Shown: positions 25,844-37,733, numbered from the stretch's first letter. The stretch: 64,000 nucleotides of DNA from JACDEA01 sp963742585 (GCA_963742585.1 CAVUMI010000008.1:1-64000); one strand, 5' to 3'. Notes: a model not told the origin generated them from the sequence alone. Program-made: numbers and translations.

Positions 25844-27285
25844 ATCGACGGCAAGCTGGTCAACTCCGAGTCCGGCAAGACGTTCGCCAACATCAATCCC
25901 GCCACCGAAGAGGTGCTGGGCGAGGTCGCCGATGGGACCGCGGCCGACATGCACCGCGCCATCGACGCGGCCCGCCGGGCCTTCGACGAGACCACCTGGT
26001 CGACCGACCACGCGTTCCGGCGGCGGTGTCTCGAGCAGCTCCAGGACGCTATCGAGGCTGACAAGGAAGAGATGCGGGAGGAGCTGATCCTCGAGACCGG
26101 CTGTCCGCGCATGCTCACCTATGGCCCGCAACTCGACGCGCCACTGCGGGAGGCGCTGCTTTACCCGGCCAAGCTGATCGACGAGTTCGAGTGGGAGACG
26201 GAGCTGCCCGACGCGCCCGACTTCCAGGGCAATCCTGCGGTCCGGCGCATCTGGAAGGAAGCGGTGGGGGTCGTCGGCGCCATCGTCCCGTGGAACTTCC
26301 CCTTCGAGGTCACGATCAACAAGCTGGGTCAGGCGCTAGCCACCGGTAACACGGTCGTGCTCAAGCCCGCGCCCGACACGCCGTTCAACGCCACGCGGCT
26401 CGGTCGGCTGATTGCCGAGCGCACCGACATCCCCGCCGGCGTGGTCAACGTCGTCACGGCGTCGGACCATCTGGTCGGCGAGGAACTCACGGTGTCGCCC
26501 AAGGTCGACCTGATCTCGTTCACCGGTTCGACCGCGGTCGGCAAGCGCATCATGGAGAAGGGCGCGGCCACGATTAAGCGGTTGTTCCTCGAGCTGGGCG
26601 GCAAGTCGGCCACGATCGTTCTCGACGACGCCGACCTCGGCATCGCCTCGTTCATGGGCATGGCGGTGTGCACCCACGCCGGTCAGGGCTGCGCTATCCC
26701 GAGTCGCATGTTGCTCCCCCGCTCGCGCTACGAAGAGGGCGTCGAGCTGGTAAAGCAGATGTTGGAAGGCGTCCCCTACGGCGACCCGCAGCGCGCGGAC
26801 GTGCTCATGGGCCCCGTTATCTCCGCCAAGCAGCGTGACCGCGTCATGGGGTATATCGACAAGGGCGTCGCCGAAGGGGCGACGCTCGTGGTCGGTGGCA
26901 AGCGCGCCGAACAGTTCGACAAGGGCTTCTTCATCGAGCCCACGATGTTCATCGACGTCGACAACTCGATGACCATCGCCCAGGAGGAGATCTTCGGTCC
27001 GGTGCTCGTGGTCATCCCCTTCGATGATGACGACGACGCGGTGCGCATCGCCAACGAGAGCGTGTACGGCCTCGGTGGCGCCATCTTCTCGAGCTCGCCC
27101 GAGCGCTCGCACGCGCCCTCGCCCGGCGCGTGCGCACCGGCACGCTCAACCTCGACGGCGCCGCCGCCTACTTCGCCGACCTGCCCTTCGGCGGTTACAA
27201 GTGGAGCGGCATCGGGCGCCAGAACGGGCTCGCCGGCTTCGACCAGTACCTCGAGGTCAAGTCGGTCGCCTGGCCGGCGCCGTAA
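25838..27285 (+). CDS. Aldehyde dehydrogenase (NAD(P)+), frameshifted
   Basis: A class 3-type ALDH of about 480 residues that oxidises an aldehyde to an acid. Visible motifs are VPWNFPFEVTINKLGQALAT (cofactor site), FTGSTAVGKRI, FLELGGKSATIVLDD with the general-base Glu, and GQGCAIPSRML with the nucleophilic Cys. The last ~60 codons (VRTGTLNLDG, FGGYKWSGIGRQNG) are in the next frame; one base is missing near 27102. The start is set at ATG 25838 (MLIDGKLVNSESG), the usual family N-terminus. It is followed four bases later by an acyl-CoA dehydrogenase. Confidence 0.87.
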
Positions 27286-27288
27286 CGC

Positions 27289-28288
27289 GTGCTGCATCGG
27301 GCTCAGCGAGGACCAGCAGTTCTTCCGCGAAACCACAGCGCGATTCCTCTTCGAGCACGCGCCGCCCGCTGAGCTCCGCCGGTTGCGCGACGACGCGACC
27401 GGCTTCGAGGAGAAGTACTGGAAAGGGGGGACCGACCTCGGCTGGACGTCACTCCTTGTCGACGAGGCGCACGGTGGCGGCACGATCAGCGGCAACGGCC
27501 TCGCCGATCTGGCGATCATCGCTTACGAGTTCGGTCGTCACGCCGCGCCAGGTCCGCTGATACCGACCAACGTCGCCGCCTCCGCATTGAGTGCGGCGGG
27601 CGGCCACGATCTCGTCGCCGCCCTCATTGCCGGCACCGCCATCGTCACCTGGACGCCGACCGTCACCGATGGCGTCGCCCGGCCGGTCGAGTCCGCGTCG
27701 CAGGCGACACACATCCTGGCCGGCAACCGCCTCATCCCGACCGCCGCGCCCGGCGTGACTATCAAGCCGATGCACACGGTCGACCTCACGCGGCGCTTCG
27801 ACGTCGTCACCTTCGAGGATGTCAGCGGCGCCGAGGAGATCGCCGTCGACGCCGAACGATTGATGCAGATCGCCATCGTCATGGCCAGCGCCGAGTCGGT
27901 CGGCGCCATGCAATCCGCGTTCGAGATGACCGTCGAATGGGCCTTCGACCGTTACTCGTTCGGCCGTCCGCTGGCGTCGTACCAAGCGCTCAAGCATCGG
28001 TTCGCCGACATGAAGTTGTGGCTCGAAGCCAGCCATGCAATCAGTGACGCGGCCACCGCGGCGGTGGCCGCGTCAACCCCCGACGCCGCCGAGATCGTGA
28101 GCATCGCCAAGGCGTACATCGGCCAGTACGGCAGCGACCTGGTCCACGAGTGCGTGCAGCTGCACGGCGGTATCGGCGTCACCTTCGAACATGACCTGCA
28201 CTTCTTCGTACGCCGCCACACCGTGAACCGCGCGCTCTACGGAACGCCGGCCGACCACCGCCAGCGCATCGCCGAGATCGTGTTGTGA
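27289..28288 (+). CDS. Acyl-CoA dehydrogenase, start uncertain
   Basis: Acyl-CoA dehydrogenase of about 330 residues: N-terminal LSEDQQFFRETTARFLFEHA, GWTSLLVDEAHGGG, then the C-terminal WAFDRYSFGRPLASYQALKH and QLHGGIGVTFEHDLHFFVRR. The middle beta domain is short and weakly conserved, as in degenerate partner subunits. No ATG/GTG/TTG occurs in frame at the 5' end. GTG 27289 followed by a one-base surplus in the GGG at 27299-27301 would give VLHRLSEDQQFF, so a frameshift at the start is likely. The stop overlaps the next GTG (GTGA). With the next gene it forms a probable heteromeric dehydrogenase. Confidence 0.8.
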
Positions 28289-29545
28289 CAGACATCGAGA
28301 GCGTCGAGAGCTTCCGCCAGCGGGCCCGTGAATGGATCCGGGCAAACCTGGACGACGTCGGACCGACGTTGCTCACGCTTCGCAACATCCGCACCGACGA
28401 AGAGGAACTCGCCGCCGTCGCCCGCGACCGTGCGGTGCAGCGGATGCTGTTCGACGCCGGCTTCGCCGGCATCTGCTTCCCAACCGAGTACGGCGGCCAA
28501 AGCCTCACACCCGCGCACAACGCCGCGTTCAACGAGGAACTGGCCGGCTACGAGTTTCCGGCCCACATCCAGGTTCCGACGTTCGGGCCGTGCGCCGCGG
28601 TACTCCTCGACTTCGGCACCGAGGAGCAGAAGCAGAAGCACATCCCGGCCATGCTCAGGGGTGAGGAGATCTGGATGCAGTTCCTCTCCGAACCGAGTGG
28701 CGGGTCCGACGTGGCCGGCGCGCTCGACTACCGCGGTGCGCGACGGCGACGTGTGGATCCTCAACGGCTCAAAGGTGTGGACGACCGGCGCGTGGTGGTC
28801 GGACTGGGCGCTATGCCTCGCCCGCACCAACTGGGATGTGCCGAAGCACCGCGGCCTCACCGTCTTCATGCTCCCGATTCACCAGGACGGCATCGAGGTG
28901 CACCGCATTGAGATGCTCAACGGCAACAAGGAGTTCTGCCAGGAATTCATCACCGACGTCGTGGTCCCCGACAGTGATCGGGTCGGCGAGGTCGACGACG
29001 GATGGACGGTCGGCACCCGCTGGATGTTCCACGAGCGCATGCTCTACAACTCCCCGCTCGTTCTGTTCCCACCCGGCACGATCCGGGGCGCGGTCGGCAG
29101 TTCGGCAGTCATCGCCGTGGCGCGGGAGACGGGGCGCACCGACGATCCTGTGGTGCGCGACCTCGTGGGCGAGGCGCGCGTGCTCGACATCGTCGGCGAA
29201 GAGCTGAACCGCCGGCTCAGCCTGGGCATCGCGAGCGGCGAGATCTCCGATCAGGCTTCAGGTCTCGGCAAGATGCACCACGGGATCATGGGAGCGCGGC
29301 TCACCACGATCGGGTTCGAGATCGCCGGCACCACCGGCGCGGCGTGGACCGACGACGAAGGGCCGCTCACCAACACCGGCGTCGACTTCCTCATGCGACA
29401 GACCGCGTCGATCGGTGGTGGCACCACCGAGATGGCGCGCAACGTCATCAGTGAGCGGCTGCTCGGCATGCCCCGCGAGCGCACCAATGATCGGGACGTT
29501 GCCTTCCGCGAGGTACCCCGCAGCCGCACAGACCGTTCGTCGTAG
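28285..29545 (+). CDS. Acyl-CoA dehydrogenase, frameshifted
   Basis: About 419 residues. N-terminal half: FDAGFAGICFPTEYGGQSLT, QFLSEPSGGSDVAGAL. C-terminal half in the neighbouring frame: WILNGSKVWTTGAWWSDWAL, HRGLTVFMLPI, QTASIGGGTTEMARNVISER. One surplus base (G at about 28726) separates them; removing it gives AGALTTAVRDGDVW. The start is GTG 28285, coupled to the previous stop. This is the full-length partner of the preceding shorter dehydrogenase. A methyltransferase gene follows after 36 bp. Confidence 0.87.
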
Positions 29546-29581
29546 CCGCTGCCGCGTGAAGGTCTACACGATAGTGGTCGC

Positions 29582-30196
29582 GTGAGTCTCCGGCGGACAA
29601 TTTTCGCGCGGCTGTATCGACGCATACCGAGTGTCGAGTCCTTGCCGTGGCATCGCGAGCAGCCGCCGGTGCTTCTGGAGCGCGCCCTGGCGGAGCGGAC
29701 CACACGCGGGCGCGCGCTCGACCTTGGCTGCGGCCAAGGCGTCCATGCCGTGTACCTCGCGCAGCAGGGGTTCTCCGTCGTCGCTATCGACTTCGTCCCG
29801 GCCGCTCTCGCCGCGGCCCGGACGCTCGCCGAGCAGGCCGGCGTCGAGATCGAGCTTCGCGAGGGCGACGTCCTCGACTACGAGGCGCCGTCGGCCTTCG
29901 ACGTCGTGCTCGACTCGGGATGCCTGCACCATCTACCAAGAGGGAAGGTCGCCGCGTACCGGCGCCGGCTGGACGAGTGGCTCGCACCGGGTGGCGACTA
30001 CGTGCTCGTCCACTTCGCGCACCGGCCGCGCGCGTTCTGGCTACCCGGCGGTCCCAAACACATGACGCGCGACGACGCAGTCGCATTCTTCGCGCCGCTC
30101 GAGCTGCGGGCGCACGACGAGACACACTTCGACGCGCCGCTCCCGATGGGCCGGATGCGCGCCGGCGTCTACTGGTTCTCCCGTACCAGGCATTGA
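29582..30196 (+). CDS. Class I SAM-dependent methyltransferase
   Basis: A 204-residue methyltransferase. Motif I is DLGCGQG at 47-53, followed by VYLAQQGFSVVAIDFVP; motif II is FDVVLDSGCLHHL and motif III LAPGGDYVLVHF. The short length and the C-DSG-HHL pattern resemble TehB/thiopurine-type enzymes acting on small molecules. The start is GTG 29582. Whether it belongs to the same transcript as the dehydrogenases is unclear; the 36-bp gap has no obvious terminator. It ends convergently to a CoA ligase. Confidence 0.88.
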   Translation: MSLRRTIFARLYRRIPSVESLPWHREQPPVLLERALAERTTRGRALDLGCGQGVHAVYLAQQGFSVVAIDFVPAALAAARTLAEQAGVEIELREGDVLDYEAPSAFDVVLDSGCLHHLPRGKVAAYRRRLDEWLAPGGDYVLVHFAHRPRAFWLPGGPKHMTRDDAVAFFAPLELRAHDETHFDAPLPMGRMRAGVYWFSRTRH

Positions 30197-30212
30197 TTTC
30201 CCTTGCCGGCGG

Positions 30213-31697
30213 TCAGGCGTCGCTGCGTAGTTCCCGCTTCAATACCTTGCCGGAGGGGTTGCGTGGGAGGGCGTCGATGAACCGGACGTCCTTCGGCACC
30301 TTGAACTTCGCCAGCTGGCCGCGGCAGTGCTCGATGAGGTCCTCCGCCGTTGCGGTCATTTCCGGCCGTAGCGCGATGTAGGCAACGGCCACCTCACCCC
30401 ACCGCTCGTCGGGACGACCCACGACCGCCGCCTCGAGCACCGCCGGGTGCTCGTACAGCACGCGCTCGATCTCGGAGCCGGCGATGTTCTCGCCACCGGA
30501 CACGATCATGTCCTTCAGCCGATCGACGATGTAGAGGTAGCCGTCGTCGTCGCGCATGCCGATGTCGCCGGTGTGGAACCAGCCCCCGGCAAAGGCGGCG
30601 GCGGTGGCCTCGGCGTCGCGCCAGTACCCCTTGAACACCTTCGGTCCGCGCAGCACGATCTCGCCGCGCTCGCCCGGCGCCACCGACCGCTGTTGGTCGT
30701 CCCAGATGTCGAGTTCGAGATAGAGGCATGGCCGGCCGACGCTCCCGAGCTTGGTCACGATGCTGTCGCGGTCGAGGAACGTGTCGCCCGAGACCGTCTC
30801 GGTGAGGCCGTAGGCGTCGGCGAACCAGGCCGATGGGAACGTGCGTTGGATGCGCTCGATGAGCGGGATCGGCATCTTCTCGCCGCCGTTGATGATCACC
30901 CGCACGGAGGACAGGACGCGTTGCTCGATGTCGGGCAGCGCCATGATCGCGTTGACCATCGCCGGCGCCAGCCACACCGTGGTCACGCGCGATCGCTCGA
31001 GTTCGTTGAGCACGGCCGCGGCATCGAAGACGCGGTGGATGATCGTCGTCGCTCCGGCGGCGATCAGCGACGTCGTGGTGAGGTCGAGGGCGCCGACGTG
31101 GTACAGGGGACCACAGGCCAGCCCGAGATCCGCGTTCGTGAAGCCGAACTCGACGATGTGGGCGAGGTTTTTCCACGCCAGGTTGGCGTGAGTGATCATC
31201 ACGCCCTTTGGGCGTCCCGTGGTGCCCGACGTGTACATCAGCCGGTGGACGTCGTCGTCCGCTGACGCGTCCGGCGCTCCCGACCCTGCGGCCGCCCGTA
31301 GGTCGGCCAACCCCGACACGCTCGCCCGCAGGAGCGCTGGCATCTCCTTGGTCGCTTCGTTGGCGACCTCCATCAACGCGTCGTCACAAACCAGCGCGGC
31401 CGCCGCAGCGTGCTCGAGGATGTACCGCACCTCGGGGGCGGCCAGCCGCCAGTTGATCGGCATGGCGATGGCGCCGAGGTAGTTCGCGGCGAAGACCGTC
31501 TCCAGAAACTCGGGGCAGTTGTAGGAGAGCAGCCCGACGACATCGCCGCGGCCGACGCCGCGACGACCGAGGCCCGCCGCCAGCGTCGTGGCCCGCTCGG
31601 CCATCTCCGCGTACGTCGTGGTTGCGCCCTCGAACACCGTGATCGCCTTGTCCGGCGTACGGGTGGCGTGATGAGCGAGAACCGAGAACCAATTCAT
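30213..31697 (-). CDS. Acyl-CoA synthetase (AMP-forming, FadD-like)
   Basis: A 494-residue ANL ligase. AMP signature YTSGTTGRPKGVM, adenine loop ADAYGLTET, hinge GGWFHTGDIGMRDDDGYLYI then VDRLKDMIVSGGENIAG, and the C-terminal PRNPSGKVLKRELR with the catalytic Lys. ATG 31697 overlaps the stop of the upstream SDR (ATGA). A long fatty acyl or alicyclic acid substrate is plausible but not proven. The operon order is amidohydrolase, SDR, CoA ligase. Confidence 0.94.
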   Translation of the reverse strand: MNWFSVLAHHATRTPDKAITVFEGATTTYAEMAERATTLAAGLGRRGVGRGDVVGLLSYNCPEFLETVFAANYLGAIAMPINWRLAAPEVRYILEHAAAAALVCDDALMEVANEATKEMPALLRASVSGLADLRAAAGSGAPDASADDDVHRLMYTSGTTGRPKGVMITHANLAWKNLAHIVEFGFTNADLGLACGPLYHVGALDLTTTSLIAAGATTIIHRVFDAAAVLNELERSRVTTVWLAPAMVNAIMALPDIEQRVLSSVRVIINGGEKMPIPLIERIQRTFPSAWFADAYGLTETVSGDTFLDRDSIVTKLGSVGRPCLYLELDIWDDQQRSVAPGERGEIVLRGPKVFKGYWRDAEATAAAFAGGWFHTGDIGMRDDDGYLYIVDRLKDMIVSGGENIAGSEIERVLYEHPAVLEAAVVGRPDERWGEVAVAYIALRPEMTATAEDLIEHCRGQLAKFKVPKDVRFIDALPRNPSGKVLKRELRSDA

Positions 31698-32509
31698 GGC
31701 CGCGGCACGTGCTGCGTGAACGCCGCGGCCCACGCGTTGAGGTCAGCGGGCACGTCGTAGCCAGCCTCATCGTTGATCGTGGGCCAGTTCGCGGCCACAT
31801 CCTCGACCGTCGGCTCAGCCGACAGGTAGCCCGGCGTCGACGCGATGAACAGCCGCGCGAAGCGGCCGGCACCTGCGGTGTAGATCTCACCGCTCACCGG
31901 GCAACTCTCGTGTGTGAGAAACGCAGCCATCGGTGCGACCAACTCCGGCTCCATGTTCGGAGTGCCCTCGCCCCCCATGCGCGTGGCTGCGGCGGGCGCG
32001 ATCGCGTTCACCTTGATCCCGGACGCGGCGCCCTCGATGGCGAGCGTGCGAGTCAGCCCGATGATCGCGCCCTTGGCCGCCGCGTAGGCGAAGTTGCCGG
32101 GGACGCCGAGGATGCCGGTGGACGTCGTCATGAGCACGCGGCCGTAGCCCTGCCCCACCATGTGCGGCCACGCCGCCCGCGTGGTGTTGAACGCGCCGCC
32201 GAGATGCACGGCGAGGTGGCGCTCGAGGTTGTCGCGTTCGGCCTCGGCGAAAGCCTGCCACTGCATGATGCCGGCGTTGTTGATCAGGATGTCGAGGCGA
32301 CCGAAGCGGTCGATGGTGCCTTGGATCAACGCCTGTGCACCGTCGGGCGCCGAAACGTCGTGGATGTCGGTGACGCCGGGTTCCGGGTCGACGTCGTTGA
32401 CCACGACCTTTGCACCGCGCTCGGCCAACAGGTGCGCGTAGGCGCGGCCGATGCCGCGGCCGGCGCCGGTGACGACGGCGACGCGTCCGTCGAACCGGTA
32501 TTCGCTCAG
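31694..32509 (-). CDS. SDR family oxidoreductase, probable CTG start
   Basis: A 271-residue dehydrogenase resembling multifunctional-protein-type hydroxyacyl-CoA SDRs: VVTGAGRGIGRAYAHLLAE, NNAGIMQWQAF, STSTGILG (Ser in TTSTG) and YAAAK. The long C-terminus NWPTINDEAGYDVPADLNAW is typical of FabG/HSD17B4-like SDRs. Upstream of the Rossmann motif there is no ATG, GTG or TTG before the previous stop. A CTG at 32509-32507 overlapping that stop (CTGA) gives LSEYRFDGRVAVVTG and is the best start. Confidence 0.85.
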   Translation of the reverse strand: MSEYRFDGRVAVVTGAGRGIGRAYAHLLAERGAKVVVNDVDPEPGVTDIHDVSAPDGAQALIQGTIDRFGRLDILINNAGIMQWQAFAEAERDNLERHLAVHLGGAFNTTRAAWPHMVGQGYGRVLMTTSTGILGVPGNFAYAAAKGAIIGLTRTLAIEGAASGIKVNAIAPAAATRMGGEGTPNMEPELVAPMAAFLTHESCPVSGEIYTAGAGRFARLFIASTPGYLSAEPTVEDVAANWPTINDEAGYDVPADLNAWAAAFTQHVPRP

Positions 32510-33750
32510 GCCGCGACCGGCGCTTGGTAGCCCAGCAGCCCGCCCAACGTCCCGCCGAGCATCGCGGCCCGCTCATCATCGGGCACGCCGGCAAACAACT
32601 TGGGGATCAACTCGCGGCTGCCGCGGAACGTCCCTTCGGCGTGCGGGTAGTCGTTGCCCCAGACGAGCGTCGACAGGCCGGTGATGTGCCGGCAGGCGAC
32701 GGCCACCGGGTCGTCCTGGAACTGGATGTGGAACTGGCGCTGCACGTATTCACTCGGGGCGAGCGGATACGGCCACTTCTCGTTGAGCTTGAACAGCTGC
32801 GCCATGTTGGGCTGATCGTCGGCGGCGCGGTTCTCGTCCCAGTGGCCGAGCCACCAGTCCGGGTCCTGGCCGATGCCGGTGACCCAGCACTTGTCCATGG
32901 CGCCCATGAGCGACGCCAGCCAGTGGGCGTTGAACTCGATCAGCGCGAAGTGGAGATCGGGGTAGCGCTCAGGGACGCCGCCGCCGATGAGCTCGCAGAG
33001 AATCTGCTGCGGCACGATCGTGCTGTAGATCGACTGCGTGACCATCCGCTTGGCGGCCGACTTCTCGGTCATCGGCTGGTTGACCTGGGCGGCCGACTCC
33101 ATGACGACCTTGAGCGTGGTGGATGTGGGGTCGTTGACCTTCACGCCGCCGGTCTGGGTGTGCATGAACACGTGCACGCCGTTGGCCACCGCCGCCGACC
33201 ACACCGGGTCGAGGTCGCGTGAGTAGTACGGGATCGGCGGCGTTGACGGGAGCAGGACCGCCTTGAACCCCGCGGCGGCGACCCGTTCGATCTCAACGAC
33301 GGCGTCGGCGACGTCGGTGATCGGTACCGGCGCGGCGGGACACAGTCGCGAGAAGTACGGAGAGAACCGCTCGGCGACGTAGTCGTTGTAGACGCGGGCA
33401 TGGGCCATCGAGAGTTCGTGGTCGTCGGAGTAGAGGCCGAACAACGACAGGTTGGGATACATCACCTGCACGTCGACGCCGTCGGCGTCCATGTCTTCGA
33501 GGATCAACTCAGGGTCGCCCTCGGGCGTGCGGCCGCTGGTCTGGCGGTAACGCGAGATCGTCCAGCCTTCGTAGCCGGGCGTGTGCAAACGCCGGAACGT
33601 CCGGGCGCCACCCTCGACGAGGGGTTCGATCTCGAAGTCCTCCTCCCACACGGCGCGGTCCCGCAAATGCTTCGGCAGCCGCGTCTTGAAGAGGTCGGTG
33701 GGCTCCAGGAGATGGCCGTCACCGGACACGACGAAGTGGTTGGAAATCAC
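32506..33750 (-). CDS. Amidohydrolase-2 family protein (ACMSD-like)
   Basis: A 414-residue metal-dependent TIM-barrel protein, third of four. Metal motif Asp11-x-His13 in VVSGDGHLLEP; VHVFMHTQTGG supplies the next metal His; LVWGNDYPHAEGTF is the catalytic Asp region. The start is GTG 33750, embedded in the candidate operator at 33742-33756. It heads a minus-strand operon with an SDR and a CoA ligase and is divergent from the cyclase gene 31 bp away. Confidence 0.88.
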   Translation of the reverse strand: MISNHFVVSGDGHLLEPTDLFKTRLPKHLRDRAVWEEDFEIEPLVEGGARTFRRLHTPGYEGWTISRYRQTSGRTPEGDPELILEDMDADGVDVQVMYPNLSLFGLYSDDHELSMAHARVYNDYVAERFSPYFSRLCPAAPVPITDVADAVVEIERVAAAGFKAVLLPSTPPIPYYSRDLDPVWSAAVANGVHVFMHTQTGGVKVNDPTSTTLKVVMESAAQVNQPMTEKSAAKRMVTQSIYSTIVPQQILCELIGGGVPERYPDLHFALIEFNAHWLASLMGAMDKCWVTGIGQDPDWWLGHWDENRAADDQPNMAQLFKLNEKWPYPLAPSEYVQRQFHIQFQDDPVAVACRHITGLSTLVWGNDYPHAEGTFRGSRELIPKLFAGVPDDERAAMLGGTLGGLLGYQAPVAA

Positions 33751-33756
33751 GTTCTC
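33742..33756 (-). promoter_or_regulatory. Candidate operator overlapping the amidohydrolase start
   Basis: On the minus strand GAGAACGTGATTTCC; the GTG in its centre is the amidohydrolase start codon, implying a leaderless mRNA. It is the fifth member of the GAGAAY-N3-ATTNYC set and lies 25 bp from the divergent cyclase start. Confidence 0.45.
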
Positions 33757-33780
33757 AGTTTACGCGAATAGGGTTGGGGT

Positions 33781-34819
33781 GTGAAGAGGTGGCAGCAACG
33801 CCCCGACGGTTCGACGTGGGGCGACTGGGGTGACGACGACGAGTTGGGCCGCATCAACCTGCTGACCTCCGAGAAGGTCCTCCAGGGCATCCGCGAGGTC
33901 GAGGCCGGCGTCACGTTCTGCCTCAGCCTGCCGCTCGACTACCCCGGCGGCACTGCCCTGAACCAGCGCCGCCACCCGCCGGTGATCGCGCCCACCGAGG
34001 ACATGGCCGGCAACGCCGGTGCCTTCTACAACGTGCACATGAGCGAGATGGACGAGTGGGGCGACCCTCGGTACGTCGACGTGTGGGCCGACGACGTGGT
34101 GACGCTCGCGCTGCAGTACTCCACGCAATGGGACTCGCTCGCGCATGTCGGTGCCGAGTACGACGCCGACGGCGACGGCGTGGAGGAGGCCGTCTATTAC
34201 AACGGGTACCGCGCCGGCGTCGATCTGGTCGGGCCACAGGCCGACGCGCGCGGCGACGGCAGCGGCCACACCTCATTCGCCCACCACCTCGGCATGGAGC
34301 ACATGGCGTTCCATGGTGTGCAAGGGCGGGGCGTTCTCGTCGACCTCGCCCACCACCTGGGCCATGAGTTCCGGGGTGTCGACCGCCAGGCGCTCGAGGA
34401 GATCATGGCGGCGGACGGCGTCGTCGTTGAGCCGGGCGACATGCTGCTGCTGCACACCGGGTTCGCCACCAAGCTGCTCGAGTGGGGCAAGAACCCGGAC
34501 CCGCGTGAACTCTTCACGACGTGCAGCTGGCTGGACGCGCGTGATGAGTCGTTGCTCGAGTGGATCGCCGAGTCACACATCTCCGCGTTGGTCGCGGACA
34601 ACTACGCGGTGGAGGGGATGCTGGGCAAGGCGGCCGACCACGATCCGAGCCGGCACTCGTTCCTACCGATCCACCACCTCTGTCTGTTCCGCCTCGGCGT
34701 GCCGCTCGGCGAGCTCTGGTACCTCCACGAGCTGGCCGCCTGGCTGCGCGAACACGACCGCAGCCGGTTCCTGCTCACTGCCCCGCCGCTGCGCCTGCCG
34801 GGCACCGTGAGCTCGCCCG

Positions 34820-34842
<23 letters not shown>
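33781..34842 (+). CDS. Cyclase family protein (kynurenine formamidase-like, PF04199)
   Basis: A 353-residue protein starting at GTG 33781. WGDDDELGRINLLTSEKVLQ and VTFCLSLPLDYPGG are the typical beginning of this family. The metal-binding segment is TQWDSLAHVGAEYDADGDG, where the Asp and His of the classical H-x-G-T-H-x-D are recognisable in altered form. VVVEPGDMLLLHTGFA is the conserved central strand. Homologs hydrolyse amides or lactones. It is divergent from the amidohydrolase operon and convergent with the BVMO gene, overlapping it by 23 bp. Confidence 0.85.
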
Positions 34843-36403
<1,561 letters not shown>

Positions 36404-36404
36404 A

Positions 36405-37733
36405 GTGCGCTACGCCATGGAGCTGCCCGATCGGGTTCCCAAGGAGCGCTACTACGACCCCGACTTTTACGCCCTCGAGGTCGCGCAGCTGTGGCCGCGC
36501 GTGTGGCAGATGGCGTGCCGGCTCGAGGAGATTCCGAACATCGGCGACTTCGCCGAATACGAGAACGTCGGGCAGTCGGTCATCGTCGTCCGTGGTGACG
36601 ACGGCGGCGTGCGGGCGTTCGAGAACACGTGCCGGCACCGCGGCGTCCGGGTCGTCGAGGGCCGCGGTACCTGCGAGAGCGGCTTCACCTGCCCGTTCCA
36701 CGGGTGGTGCTACGGCACCGACGGCAAGAACACATTCGTCTCGCGGCCAAAGACATTCTCGGACCACAACCTCCAGCCCGGCGACATCGATCTGAAGCCG
36801 GTGAGGTGCGAGACGTGGGGCGGCTGCGCGTGGATCAACCTCGACGAGCACGCGCCGCCGCTGCGGGATTCTCTCGAGCCGGCGGCAACGATGCTCGACG
36901 CGTGGATGGTCGAGTCGATGCGGGCCGAGTGGTGGTACGCGTGCCGCCTCCCGGTCAACTGGAAGCTGGCCCAAGAGGCGTTCTTTGAGCAGTACCACGT
37001 TCTCGAAACGCACCCGCAGCTGCGCCTCCCCGACCGCATGCCACCGCGCGATCCGAAGGCGTTCGACCCGCGAACGTTCGTTCAGGCCGAGCTCGAGTAC
37101 CTGCGCACGATGAGCGAAGGCATGGACGGAATGGTGCACGCCAACGACGTGCGCATCGCCGAGGCCATGCGGGACATCGAGCTGCCGGCCGACGCCGGGC
37201 TAGCCCGGTCGACATGGGAGCGGGCCCTCAACAAAGCCGTCACCGAGTGGCACCGGGACAAGGGCAGCGCGATCCCCGACCTGAATGACCTCGAAGCCGC
37301 GGGCATGAACGAGCCGATGCAGTACTGCTTCCCCCATTGGTTCGTGCTGCCGATGTACAGCAGCGCGTCGTCGTACCGGTTCCGGCCGCTCGGCCCGGAA
37401 GAGACACTGATGGAGATCTGGTCGCTCACCCGGTTCCCAGAAGATGCGCAGCCGTCGACGCCACCGCAACCCGAGGCCTGGGCGCACGATGATTCACGCT
37501 GGCCGCCCATCCCGGCCCAGGACTTCTCGAACCTGCCCCGTCAGCAGCGAGGCCTACACGCCCGGGGCTTCGAGTACATGCGCCTGTCGCAGCACATCGA
37601 GGGACACATCGGCAACTTCCACCGGACGATTGACGGCTACCTCACCGGTGTCCCGTCGGAGAAGTTGGTGCCCGCGCTGCACGCCATCAACGTGAATCCC
37701 CTCGACCGGGCTGTCGTCGACATCGGGATCTAG
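36405..37733 (+). CDS. Rieske non-heme iron oxygenase alpha subunit
   Basis: A 442-residue oxygenase. Rieske ligands are in CRHRGVR and CPFHGWCYG; the non-heme iron histidines are in FFEQYHVLETHPQL, with Glu in the position of the usual bridging Asp. The N-terminal ERYYDPDFYALEVAQLWPRV is typical of the phenylpropionate/carnitine-monooxygenase-like group of COG4638. Start GTG 36405 (AAAGGA upstream); ATG 36417 is an alternative. It is divergent from the BVMO, so ring hydroxylation and Baeyer-Villiger opening may act on one substrate. It overlaps the convergent LLM gene by 4 bp. Confidence 0.92.
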   Translation: MRYAMELPDRVPKERYYDPDFYALEVAQLWPRVWQMACRLEEIPNIGDFAEYENVGQSVIVVRGDDGGVRAFENTCRHRGVRVVEGRGTCESGFTCPFHGWCYGTDGKNTFVSRPKTFSDHNLQPGDIDLKPVRCETWGGCAWINLDEHAPPLRDSLEPAATMLDAWMVESMRAEWWYACRLPVNWKLAQEAFFEQYHVLETHPQLRLPDRMPPRDPKAFDPRTFVQAELEYLRTMSEGMDGMVHANDVRIAEAMRDIELPADAGLARSTWERALNKAVTEWHRDKGSAIPDLNDLEAAGMNEPMQYCFPHWFVLPMYSSASSYRFRPLGPEETLMEIWSLTRFPEDAQPSTPPQPEAWAHDDSRWPPIPAQDFSNLPRQQRGLHARGFEYMRLSQHIEGHIGNFHRTIDGYLTGVPSEKLVPALHAINVNPLDRAVVDIGI

